From assembly GCA_023955225.1 (NCBI GenBank), contig JAGSGJ010000001.1, forward strand, positions 20,808 to 84,807: a stretch of 64,000 nucleotides of DNA. The letters run 5' to 3'. The DNA comes from Sulfurovum sp. (GTDB lineage Bacteria > Campylobacterota > Campylobacteria > Campylobacterales > Sulfurovaceae). This document shows, piece by piece, positions 9,078 to 16,367 of this stretch. The position numbers and the translations under genes were made by a program. Positions within the stretch are counted from its first letter, which is position 1, and each line of letters opens with the position of its first letter. The notes below the pieces were generated by a model, which had not been told where the DNA came from, ran no database searches, and saw only the letters and a list, made by a program, of their open reading frames with translations.

Positions 9078-9386
9078 ATGGAAAATTTTATACAAACCGT
9101 TGGTGCACTCAACGATGAAACTAGACTAAGACTATTAAGATTTATAGACAAAAATGGTGCTGTCTGTGTCTGCGACATAGAGAGTGCCTTTGGCATGATA
9201 CAATCACGTATCTCACGCCACCTAAAGATCCTCAAAGATGCCGGTTTTCTAAGAGTAGACAGAAAAAGCCGTTGGGCATACTACTCCATACGCTCCCCTC
9301 TGGATGCATTTCGTCAAAATGTACTTACTGAAATAAGCTATTTGGAGATGGAGCTACCTACATTACAAGAACGTTGTTCACTTTAG
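9078..9386 (+). CDS. arsR: ArsR-family metalloregulatory repressor
   Basis: 102-residue winged-helix repressor. The motif VCVCDIE (residues about 31-37) matches the ELCVCDL-type metal(loid)-binding site of alpha-3 ArsR proteins, followed by the recognition helix QSRISRHLKILKDAGFL and the wing with WAYYSI. It should release its operators when As(III) or another thiophilic ion binds. The promoter carries its predicted operator (9032-9047), and a second identical copy lies before arsC. The mRNA is probably leaderless. The stop codon abuts the glycosyltransferase ATG. Confidence 0.9.
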   Translation: MENFIQTVGALNDETRLRLLRFIDKNGAVCVCDIESAFGMIQSRISRHLKILKDAGFLRVDRKSRWAYYSIRSPLDAFRQNVLTEISYLEMELPTLQERCSL

Positions 9387-10625
9387 ATGAAAAAAGTACT
9401 AGTCATCGGCTATGTATGGCCTGAACCCAATTCATCCGCTGCAGGCAGCCATATGATGTCGATCTTACGCCTCTATAAAGAGCAAAACTGGCAAGTCGAA
9501 TTTGCAACACCTTCACAGCCAACAGAACATATGATCGATTTAGCGTCTGAAGATATATCTAGTCAAAGCATTACACTCAATTGCGACAGTTTTGATACGT
9601 ATATAACAGAGTACCAACCAGACATAGTGATGTTCGACCGTTTTATGATGGAGGAGCAATTTGGGTGGAGAGTTGAAAAGAATTGCCCCAATGCACTTAA
9701 AATACTGGACACTGAAGATCTGCAATGTTTACGGCATGCACGTCATCAAGCCCATAAAGCGGAACGTAAACTTACACAGAAAGATCTATTCAGTGATATC
9801 GCAAAACGTGAAATAGCCGCAATCTTACGTTCTGATATCTCTTTGATCATCTCCAGCTATGAAATGGAATTATTGATCCATACCTTTAAAGTAGATGCTT
9901 CTTTGCTTCATCATCTGCCATTTATGGTTGACCTGGAAACATGCCCAAGTCAAACACTCCCTTTTTCTGACCGTAGACATTTCATGACGATCGGTAATTT
10001 TCGTCATGCTCCAAACTGGGACGCAGTGCTGTATCTGCAAAAGATCTGGCCCTTGATCAAAAAGAGAATTCCTGAAGCCCAGTTACATATCTATGGTTCT
10101 TATCCACCGCCAAAAGCCACTGCATTACATAACCCTAAAACGGGTTTCTTCATCAAAGGATGGGCTGAAAATGCCTTAACTGTGATGGAAGAATCCCGTA
10201 TCTGTTTAGCTCCCTTACGATTTGGTGCTGGTATTAAGGGTAAATTGCTAGATGCAATGATCATGCAGACACCGAGTATTACAACATCTGTAGGCTCTGA
10301 GGGAATGCACGATCAAGAACCTTGGCCTGGTGCAATAACGGATGATATGCGTGAATTTGTAGATGCGGCTGTTGCACTCTATAATGATGAAGAAACGTGG
10401 CTTGCTGCACAGGGAAATGCTTTGTCCCTACTCCATGCACGGTACGACAGTCAACAACTGGGCCCTACGCTCATAAGCAAAATAACTGATACAGAAACAA
10501 ACTTAGCCCAGCATCGTCTAAACAACTTTACAGGTGCTATGCTTAAACATCATTCTATGACAAGCACCAAATACATGTCACAATGGATCGCAGCAAAAAA
10601 TGCACGTGACAGTAATACGGAGTGA
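9387..10625 (+). CDS. Glycosyltransferase, GT-B fold (group 1-like)
   Basis: 412 residues. N-terminal Rossmann start MKKVLVIGYVWPEPNSSAAG; C-terminal half contains MTIGNFRHAPNWDAVLYL, LHIYGSYPP and CLAPLRFGAGIKGKLLDAM, which match GT-B glycosyltransferases of the kind that add sugars to surface glycans. The last 50 residues are low in family features. The ATG follows the arsR stop directly, so it lies inside the ArsR-controlled transcript, an unusual place for such a gene. The acceptor is unknown. Confidence 0.82.
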   Translation: MKKVLVIGYVWPEPNSSAAGSHMMSILRLYKEQNWQVEFATPSQPTEHMIDLASEDISSQSITLNCDSFDTYITEYQPDIVMFDRFMMEEQFGWRVEKNCPNALKILDTEDLQCLRHARHQAHKAERKLTQKDLFSDIAKREIAAILRSDISLIISSYEMELLIHTFKVDASLLHHLPFMVDLETCPSQTLPFSDRRHFMTIGNFRHAPNWDAVLYLQKIWPLIKKRIPEAQLHIYGSYPPPKATALHNPKTGFFIKGWAENALTVMEESRICLAPLRFGAGIKGKLLDAMIMQTPSITTSVGSEGMHDQEPWPGAITDDMREFVDAAVALYNDEETWLAAQGNALSLLHARYDSQQLGPTLISKITDTETNLAQHRLNNFTGAMLKHHSMTSTKYMSQWIAAKNARDSNTE

Positions 10626-10648
10626 GCAAATCAATGAGTAGATTACAT

Positions 10649-10688
10649 ATCAATATATCTTGATATATAATATACTTTATGCTACAAT
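10649..10688 (+). promoter_or_regulatory. arsC promoter with second ArsR operator
   Basis: An exact copy of the arsR-promoter 16-mer ATCAATATATCTTGAT (10649-10664). Again its right arm is the -35 box TTGATA (10660-10665), 17 nt from a -10 TACAAT (10683-10688). The arsC ATG is at 10718 with an AGAGGAA ribosome binding site, so this transcript has a leader. Confidence 0.75.
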
Positions 10689-10717
10689 CCCCATCAAATA
10701 TATAGAGGAATATAGAA

Positions 10718-11119
10718 ATGGATAAAAAAGTTCTCATACTCTGCACAGGAAATAGCTGCCGAAGTATCATAGCAGAAGCCCTTATAAACGCTGAATTAGA
10801 AGGTATAAGCGCTGAAAGTTCAGGAGTCAAAGCTTCAGGAAGAGTCAACCCTAATGCCAAAAAAGTGTTAGAAGAAGCAGGTATATGGAAAGATACATAT
10901 CACTCTAAGACACTTGATACCGTGATAGATAACGATTATGACCTGGTCGTCACAGTCTGTGGACATGCACAAGAGACCTGCCCTATGTTCCCTAAACCAG
11001 TGAAGGCCATACACGTAGGATTTGATGACCCTGATGGTAAAGCATTTGTAGCATTTGAAGAGACACTCAAAGAGATCAAAGCGATTTTACTGCCTAAAGT
11101 AAAAGAAGCATTTGCATGA
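10718..11119 (+). CDS. arsC: Arsenate reductase (thioredoxin-coupled, LMW phosphatase type)
   Basis: 133 residues. Reduces arsenate to arsenite. The P-loop CTGNSCRS gives nucleophile Cys9 and Cys14, and VCGHAQETC supplies the redox pair Cys81/Cys88, which together are the complete cysteine set of the pI258-type enzyme; LMW tyrosine phosphatases lack the second pair. Begins its own ArsR-type promoter and overlaps the next gene by 4 nt (ATGA). Arsenite would be exported by the ArsB encoded downstream. Confidence 0.93.
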   Translation: MDKKVLILCTGNSCRSIIAEALINAELEGISAESSGVKASGRVNPNAKKVLEEAGIWKDTYHSKTLDTVIDNDYDLVVTVCGHAQETCPMFPKPVKAIHVGFDDPDGKAFVAFEETLKEIKAILLPKVKEAFA

Positions 11120-11634
11120 TATTTACTACAACAGCAAAAAACTATGCCGATGTCACAACACTGGATGACAAGGATCTTATTTGCTATTGTACTCGTGTAA
11201 ATAAAAAAAGTATCGTTGATGCCATCACACAAGGTGCAACTACACTTAAAAAGATAAAAGAAGACACAACGGCTTGCACTGGTGATGAATGTGAAACACT
11301 CAATCCGAACAAAAGGTGCTGTTCAAAAGAGATAAATCAACTCATAAAACTTAATAAGGAAAAAAAGATGGATAAAAATGTAAGCAAAACAAATCAGGGC
11401 GTCAAAATCGCTTTTACAGGTGCTGTAGAGAAACAAAATATTGTTAAAATGGTAGAAAACTGTGCTACCGGTGCTTGTGAGTGTATGAGTGATGAAACAA
11501 AAAAGAAGATCACTAACATGGAAGTAAGCGGAAAAGATGGTGATGTCGCACTTGATCTTTCAGGTGAGGTCAGTAAAGAAGAGATAGAAGCAGCCTTAGC
11601 TAAATCAAAAGTACTGAACGACTCATGCTGTTAG
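11116..11634 (+). CDS. BFD-like [2Fe-2S] domain protein with Cys-rich C-terminal domain
   Basis: 172 residues. The N-terminal part (about 18-72) has the cysteine pattern of a BFD-like (2Fe-2S)-binding domain: ICYCTRV, then CTGDEC and KRCCSKE. Residues 85-172 form a second small module with ATGACECM and a terminal DSCC, unfamiliar to me. An internal ATG at 11368 is preceded by AAGGA at a good distance (11357-11361), so an 88-residue protein could also be made from the same frame. The position between arsC and arsB suggests a redox or As(III)-binding role (inference). Overlaps both neighbours. Confidence 0.75.
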   Translation: MIFTTTAKNYADVTTLDDKDLICYCTRVNKKSIVDAITQGATTLKKIKEDTTACTGDECETLNPNKRCCSKEINQLIKLNKEKKMDKNVSKTNQGVKIAFTGAVEKQNIVKMVENCATGACECMSDETKKKITNMEVSGKDGDVALDLSGEVSKEEIEAALAKSKVLNDSCC

Positions 11635-12878
11635 CCTCTACCCTTTTCATCATTACTCTCATCTTTGTTATCTGGCAACCAAAAGGTCTGCAGATAGGTA
11701 CAACAGCCATGATTGGTGCTATTACAGCTCTGATTCTTGGTGTCGTAAGCTTTGACGATGTTATCACGGTAACAGGTATCGTATGGGATGCAACATTGGC
11801 ATTCATAGGTATCATTATTCTCTCTCTTGTGCTTGATCAAATAGGTTTCTTCGAGTGGGCAGCACTAAAAATGGCAAGACTCAGTGGTGGTAACGGAAAC
11901 TTACTTTTTGTCTACATCCTGCTCTTAGGCGCATTGGTTGCAGCTTTCTTCGCTAATGACGGTGCAGCACTCATACTCACCCCTATTCTCTTAGCTAAGA
12001 TGAAACACTTAAATATGAAACCCTTGGCCATCTTTGCTTTTCTCATGGCAGGTGGATTCATAGGAGACAGTGCTTCCAACCCACTTGTGATTTCAAACCT
12101 TACCAATATCGTCACTGCCGGATACTTTGACATAGGGTTTTGGGAATATGCCAAGACGATGTTCTTACCTAACCTACTGGCTATTATCGCTTCTATTGTG
12201 GTACTTTGGATCTATTTTAGAAAAGATATCCCAACACATTTGGATGTTCAACAACTTGCTACACCAGAGTCGGTTATCAAAAATATGACTATGTTCAAAC
12301 TCAGCTGGTGGTTTTTAGGACTTTTGATGCTAGGGTACTTTATAGGTGACTACTTCAACTTACCTGTGTCTCTCTTTGCACTTGGTGGGGCATTAATCTT
12401 TTTAGCTATTGCAAACTACCATAAGGCAGTTAATCCGATGAAAACTATCAAGTCTGCACCATGGCAGGTTGTATGGTTCTCTATAGGGCTTTACGTAGTC
12501 GTATATGGACTTAAAAATGCAGGACTTACCTCTTACCTGGCTGTCATCATCAACGACATGCAAGAGATGGGTAACACCGTTGCTGTGATAGGTACAGGCT
12601 TCCTGGCAGCAGGACTCAGCTCTATTATGAACAATATGCCAACCATTATGATCATGGACATCGCCATAGATGAGGCAGGACATCAGGCCTTAGCCTACGC
12701 AAACATACTAGGATCTAACCTAGGGCCTAAGATGACGCCTATCGGCTCGCTAGCTACCCTACTGTGGCTCCATGTACTTGCACAAAAAGGTGTAAAGATA
12801 GGCTGGGGAGAGTATATGAAAGTGGGTCTTGTGATCACCCCACCTGTATTGTTTGTAGCGTTGTTGGGATTAATTTAA
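11625..12878 (+). CDS. arsB: Arsenite efflux permease (ArsB/NhaD superfamily)
   Basis: 417 residues, about eleven to twelve hydrophobic segments, matching the ArsB branch of the ion transporter superfamily: VWDATLAFIGIIILSLVLD, FFANDGAALILTPI and SSIMNNMPTIM, with GSNLGPKMTPIGSLATLLW near the C-terminus. It exports arsenite produced by ArsC; no ArsA ATPase is present, so transport is probably driven by the proton motive force. The first codons overlap the end of the BFD-like gene by 10 nt. It closes the arsC transcript, which ends before a 9-bp hairpin at 12901-12922. Confidence 0.9.
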   Translation: MLLASTLFIITLIFVIWQPKGLQIGTTAMIGAITALILGVVSFDDVITVTGIVWDATLAFIGIIILSLVLDQIGFFEWAALKMARLSGGNGNLLFVYILLLGALVAAFFANDGAALILTPILLAKMKHLNMKPLAIFAFLMAGGFIGDSASNPLVISNLTNIVTAGYFDIGFWEYAKTMFLPNLLAIIASIVVLWIYFRKDIPTHLDVQQLATPESVIKNMTMFKLSWWFLGLLMLGYFIGDYFNLPVSLFALGGALIFLAIANYHKAVNPMKTIKSAPWQVVWFSIGLYVVVYGLKNAGLTSYLAVIINDMQEMGNTVAVIGTGFLAAGLSSIMNNMPTIMIMDIAIDEAGHQALAYANILGSNLGPKMTPIGSLATLLWLHVLAQKGVKIGWGEYMKVGLVITPPVLFVALLGLI

Positions 12879-12900
12879 CTTCTAGCTTCCCTCCTTGATT

Positions 12901-12922
12901 GTTCCTAAATTACTTTAGGAAC
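12901..12922. repeat. Perfect 9-bp palindrome after arsB
   Basis: Arms GTTCCTAAA (12901-12909) and TTTAGGAAC (12914-12922) with a 4-nt loop. No T-run follows, so it is not a standard intrinsic terminator. A close relative (CGTCCCTAAA arms) stands at 61641-61669. Confidence 0.6.
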
Positions 12923-12981
12923 GATGAAATTAGTATATAATATTCTAGAATAAATCGTTAAATGTAACAAAAACCACTTAA

Positions 12982-12990
12982 GGGGGGGGG
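12982..12990 (+). repeat. G9 homopolymer at the ribosome binding site of the methyltransferase gene
   Basis: Nine consecutive G residues lie 5 nt before the ATG at 12996 and replace the ordinary Shine-Dalgarno. Such poly-G tracts mutate by slipped-strand mispairing in Campylobacterota. Confidence 0.7.
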
Positions 12991-12995
12991 AATAT

Positions 12996-13634
12996 ATGAG
13001 TTTGGGATTAGCGATTGGTATATTTATTATTGTATTAGTACTTCTCGCTACTGGTTATTGGTGGCGATATCGCTCACTCGCCTGCCCTGCAAGTCTCTCA
13101 TGGCTTGTTGAAAATCCATATATGAATGCCGTCTCTAGTCCTGATAAGATATTTCAGAGATTGGACCTTGAGAAGGGAATGAAGTTACTTGATGTTGGTT
13201 CTGGTCCTGGACGATTAGCGTTACCAGCTGCAAAATTGGTTGGGAAGTCAGGAGAAGTAGTAGCACTTGATCTCCAGTCAAAGATGTTAAAGAAATTAAG
13301 TGTACGCGCAGAAGATATGGGTCTGGACAATATCCGGATAATTAATGCCGGTGCAGGTAAAGGAAAGACAAATAAAGACTATTTTGACCGAGCATTACTA
13401 GTTACCGTATTAGGTGAGATTCCCAACAAAGATGAGGCGCTCATGGAGATATACAATTCACTCAAAGAAGGTGGAATATTGTCTGTTACAGAAGTGATTC
13501 CAGATCCTCACTATACAACTATAAAAAAAGTCCGTGCATTATGTCTTGATGCAGGATTTCAAGAAATGGACTCTTTTGGAAATTGGGTTGCTTTTACAAT
13601 CAACTTTATGAAACAAGAACAAGAAAATGACTAA
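12996..13634 (+). CDS. Membrane-anchored class I SAM-dependent methyltransferase
   Basis: 212 residues. An N-terminal transmembrane helix (residues 4-22) is followed by a Rossmann methyltransferase: LLDVGSGPGRLALPAAK is motif I, VVALDLQSKML carries the acidic residue of motif II, and FDRALLVTVLGEIPNK is motif IV. The product has only two cysteines outside the domain core, so it does not look like an ArsM arsenite methyltransferase despite its position after arsB. The substrate is unknown. Its translation start is controlled by a G9 tract (12982-12990). Confidence 0.82.
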   Translation: MSLGLAIGIFIIVLVLLATGYWWRYRSLACPASLSWLVENPYMNAVSSPDKIFQRLDLEKGMKLLDVGSGPGRLALPAAKLVGKSGEVVALDLQSKMLKKLSVRAEDMGLDNIRIINAGAGKGKTNKDYFDRALLVTVLGEIPNKDEALMEIYNSLKEGGILSVTEVIPDPHYTTIKKVRALCLDAGFQEMDSFGNWVAFTINFMKQEQEND

Positions 13635-13725
13635 TCAAACTCTCCCTTTTTCATTTTGGCTAATCATAGGCTTTTGACCATATCCTTTGTATGTTGATAA
13701 CAAGATATCTATTTCCCTTTAACGC

Positions 13726-14265
13726 TTACATGTTGTTTTCGAACAGTTTTTCATCTAACTGATCCAGTACAGATGAAAACGATTCATTTTCTATGTATTG
13801 CATCACAGCGGAAGAGAATGTCAAAGAAAACATCTTTCTGCGATGTTTAAACTTATAATTTTCCATACTTCTTTGCATATTCATCACAGTCTGTTCTACT
13901 TCTTCTTCATTGAGATCATATATGAAGATCAAAAAGTTATCTTCCATGTAACGGACGATCTCATGATGGATATGATTCTCTTTCAGATAATGGATCATAT
14001 AGTCACTAACTAGCTTTAAAAGCTTGTTTCCTACATTTGTATCATATTCTTTTACAATGGAAGCATACTCTGAGATCTCAATACTTACCAAAAATCCAAA
14101 ATCACTAAATGTTTCATTGTTCTTCAGTTTATTTTTCAATAGCCATAATCTATTTTTACTCTGTGTGATATCATCTGCATAAAGTTGATTGCATAGTAAA
14201 AGCATTTCTGACTTGAGCTTCTCTAGCTCCGTAACAGTTACAAGTTTATCTTGATCGTTAGGCAC
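13726..14265 (-). CDS. Degenerate GGDEF-domain protein
   Basis: 179 residues from GTG 14265, which follows an ideal AAGGAGG site; the longer frame from 14352 would lie deep inside the upstream EAL gene. The fold pattern is that of a diguanylate cyclase domain, with LVSIEISEYASIVKEYD near the start and the active-site position occupied by YMEDNFLIFIYD instead of GGDEF. It is therefore presumably catalytically dead and may bind nucleotide or act as a partner of the EAL protein. It overlaps that gene by 8 nt. Confidence 0.72.
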   Translation of the reverse strand: MPNDQDKLVTVTELEKLKSEMLLLCNQLYADDITQSKNRLWLLKNKLKNNETFSDFGFLVSIEISEYASIVKEYDTNVGNKLLKLVSDYMIHYLKENHIHHEIVRYMEDNFLIFIYDLNEEEVEQTVMNMQRSMENYKFKHRRKMFSLTFSSAVMQYIENESFSSVLDQLDEKLFENNM

Positions 14266-15814
14266 TTTTACCTCCTTCAAATCCAAAGGTTTCTCTAACA
14301 CTATTCCAATGTTCTGGTTTATGTAGATAGTGTCCCTGTAAGTAATCAACACCGATGCTTTTTGCCAGATTCATAATACTCTCATCACTGATATATTCAG
14401 CAATCGTTTTGATCCCAAGATCATGACAGATTTTAACCATATTCTCTAGGATGATTCTGTATTTTTCATCATGTATTTTCGATACCAATGAACCATCAAG
14501 TTTGACATAATCGATATCTAGGTTCACTATATTATCAAAGTTTGAAAATCCGCTACCAAAATCATCTATCGCGATCAATACACCACGTTTTTTAAGTGCA
14601 AATATAAACTCATTCACTTGTTCTAGATCCTCGATCTGCTCACTCTCTACTATTTCAACTGTCAAACGACTTCCATTCCCCATTTGTTTTACCTTACGCA
14701 TCAATGCATCACATAGTTCTGTATTATTGATATCTAGGTATGAAAGGTTCAAAGTCATAGATACATGATGGTTTTCCATCACATCAAACACTTTTTCTAT
14801 CATTTGCGACATTAATTGTGTATATAAACGGTACTCTTTTGATTTTTCCATGAAGACTGCCGGTGAAAGTACACGACCTTCGCTATCCATAAGCCTCATA
14901 AGACTTTCAAACTTGTATGGGACAGTGCCATTATCGACATCAAATATCCCTTGAAAATGTGGAGTAACCGTCTCTTGTTTAATGTTATCAAGTAGTGTCT
15001 CGTAGATTTTATTTAAGATATGATCATTCTTATTGATAGAATAACTGTCATAAAAAATGTAACTGCTATGAGACTTTTTTGCTTCCTGTAATGCTTTTTC
15101 CGCATAAAGTAAACTCATTGAAGCATCTCCTTTTGTCGCACCAAACGTTGCATTTAAATGGATATGACTATCATCCGAGATAGAAAATTTATGGTTTGAA
15201 ATTTTTTCAGATAACTGTTTAACTATGATATCAAGCAGACGATGACTGAAATCATTTTTAATGAATAAACACACTTTATCTGCATATACATGATAAAGTT
15301 CATAAGAAAATTCAACACTGTGTTTGCTAAATAGACCTTTCATCTCCATCTCCTGCAACGTATTTTCTATAATTAATTGCATTTCACTCACCATACGTGT
15401 ACCCGTTTCATAGCCATAAAGGATATTGATATCATCAAACGCGACTATGTCGATCAGTGAAACAACAGCGACACCATTGTACTCAGAGATCATTTTCTGG
15501 TGATCTTGCATTGTTTTATTTGAAACGATAACAGGAGATGGCTTTTTTTCATTTACATTAGCCAATATTTTTTTGACTGATTGAGGAAGAGTTGCACTCA
15601 TATTCTTTCCTTTTTTGTCTAAGTCTACTTCTTGTTTAATTTCCATCAGTTTACGTAAAGCGTCGTCTCTAGTCTCAGCATCGACTCTTTTTTTGATCGG
15701 TTTTCCATCACTGTCTCTATAGGTAACATAGTAACCTGTGACCTGACCATCAGATTTACGATAGAGTTCACTGACACCTTTATACTGCTTGTCAGTGATA
15801 GTTCTGATTGGCAT
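14258..15814 (-). CDS. EAL-domain protein with integrase-arm-like N-terminus and degenerate GGDEF
   Basis: 518 residues in three parts. Residues about 8-60 (YKGVSELYRKSDGQ, YYVTYRDSDGKP, then TRDDALRKL) resemble the three-strand/one-helix arm-type DNA-binding (AP2-like) domain of phage integrases. Residues about 115-255 look like GGDEF with the signature degraded to YADKV. Residues about 290-510 are an EAL phosphodiesterase domain: ESL replaces EAL, and LNLSYLDI, VEIVESEQIED, IAIDDFGSGFSNF, YVKLDGS and LQGHYLHKP are kept, while the loop-6 AEGVE reads AEYIS. c-di-GMP hydrolysis is possible but some ligands are altered. Start follows GGAGGG. Confidence 0.8.
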   Translation of the reverse strand: MPIRTITDKQYKGVSELYRKSDGQVTGYYVTYRDSDGKPIKKRVDAETRDDALRKLMEIKQEVDLDKKGKNMSATLPQSVKKILANVNEKKPSPVIVSNKTMQDHQKMISEYNGVAVVSLIDIVAFDDINILYGYETGTRMVSEMQLIIENTLQEMEMKGLFSKHSVEFSYELYHVYADKVCLFIKNDFSHRLLDIIVKQLSEKISNHKFSISDDSHIHLNATFGATKGDASMSLLYAEKALQEAKKSHSSYIFYDSYSINKNDHILNKIYETLLDNIKQETVTPHFQGIFDVDNGTVPYKFESLMRLMDSEGRVLSPAVFMEKSKEYRLYTQLMSQMIEKVFDVMENHHVSMTLNLSYLDINNTELCDALMRKVKQMGNGSRLTVEIVESEQIEDLEQVNEFIFALKKRGVLIAIDDFGSGFSNFDNIVNLDIDYVKLDGSLVSKIHDEKYRIILENMVKICHDLGIKTIAEYISDESIMNLAKSIGVDYLQGHYLHKPEHWNSVRETFGFEGGKSA

Positions 15815-15889
15815 CTTTCCCTCCGATTTCTATTAAACTTTTCTTCTTAGAGATATTTCCATAATGGAAAATCTAAACCTTATAGATGT

Positions 15890-15936
15890 ATTATACACAA
15901 AAGTTACTACAAATGTCAAGATACTGTAGTAACTTT
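15890..15936 (-). promoter_or_regulatory. Promoter and palindromic operator of the EAL gene
   Basis: Read on the minus strand, -35 TTGACA (15919-15914) and -10 TATAAT (15895-15890) are separated by 18 nt. Two perfect 12-bp arms, AAAGTTACTACA at 15900-15911 and TGTAGTAACTTT at 15925-15936, flank the -35 box; one arm fills the spacer. A third copy of AAAGTTACTACA lies at 16024-16035. A dimeric regulator bound here would control the gene starting at 15814. Confidence 0.72.
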
Positions 15937-16367
15937 CCACATATAGCTCATATAAGCCTATATATAGGGGTTTATGGGGCATTATTAGAATGATATACTT
16001 ATTGAGTAAATGAACTCTTCAATAAAGTTACTACATAATAAATAAATGTATATTAATTAATATATAGTATTCATATCTTAACTATTTCATTTGATTTTTT
16101 GTAGGAACTTCTACTTCATACAAACTTTATATGTATTGTTCAGAAGTTTGTAAATGATATAAATTTTTTAATCTGTAAGTGTAGAAATAATGAGTAGAGA
16201 AGTCTCTTTTACCCTCCCCTATTCCATTGTTTCTATTCAGATAAAAGATATGCTAACTCTCTTATAGCACCTTGAATTTTAAGTAGCAATAATTTATTCT
16301 ATTTGTATTTACGCTCTTTGGTTGTTTTTGTTATACTTGTATAAGATAATGAATAATAAGGTATCTA
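15937..16367. other. Intergenic region without a gene
   Basis: Very AT-rich. Holds the third copy of the 12-mer AAAGTTACTACA (16024-16035) and an inverted repeat TACAAACTT (16119-16127) / AAGTTTGTA (16144-16152). A TATACTTG-type -10 near 16332 and an AAGGT site before 16368 serve the downstream ligase gene. No coding potential seen in either strand. Confidence 0.5.

Noticed and set aside
12996..13634. Arsenite methyltransferase (ArsM) assignment
   Set aside because: The conserved ArsM cysteines are missing; N-terminal membrane anchor and motifs suit another class I methyltransferase.
14258..15814. Prophage integrase suggested by the first 60 residues of the EAL protein
   Set aside because: No tyrosine-recombinase catalytic domain, attachment sites or phage genes follow; the rest is GGDEF/EAL.
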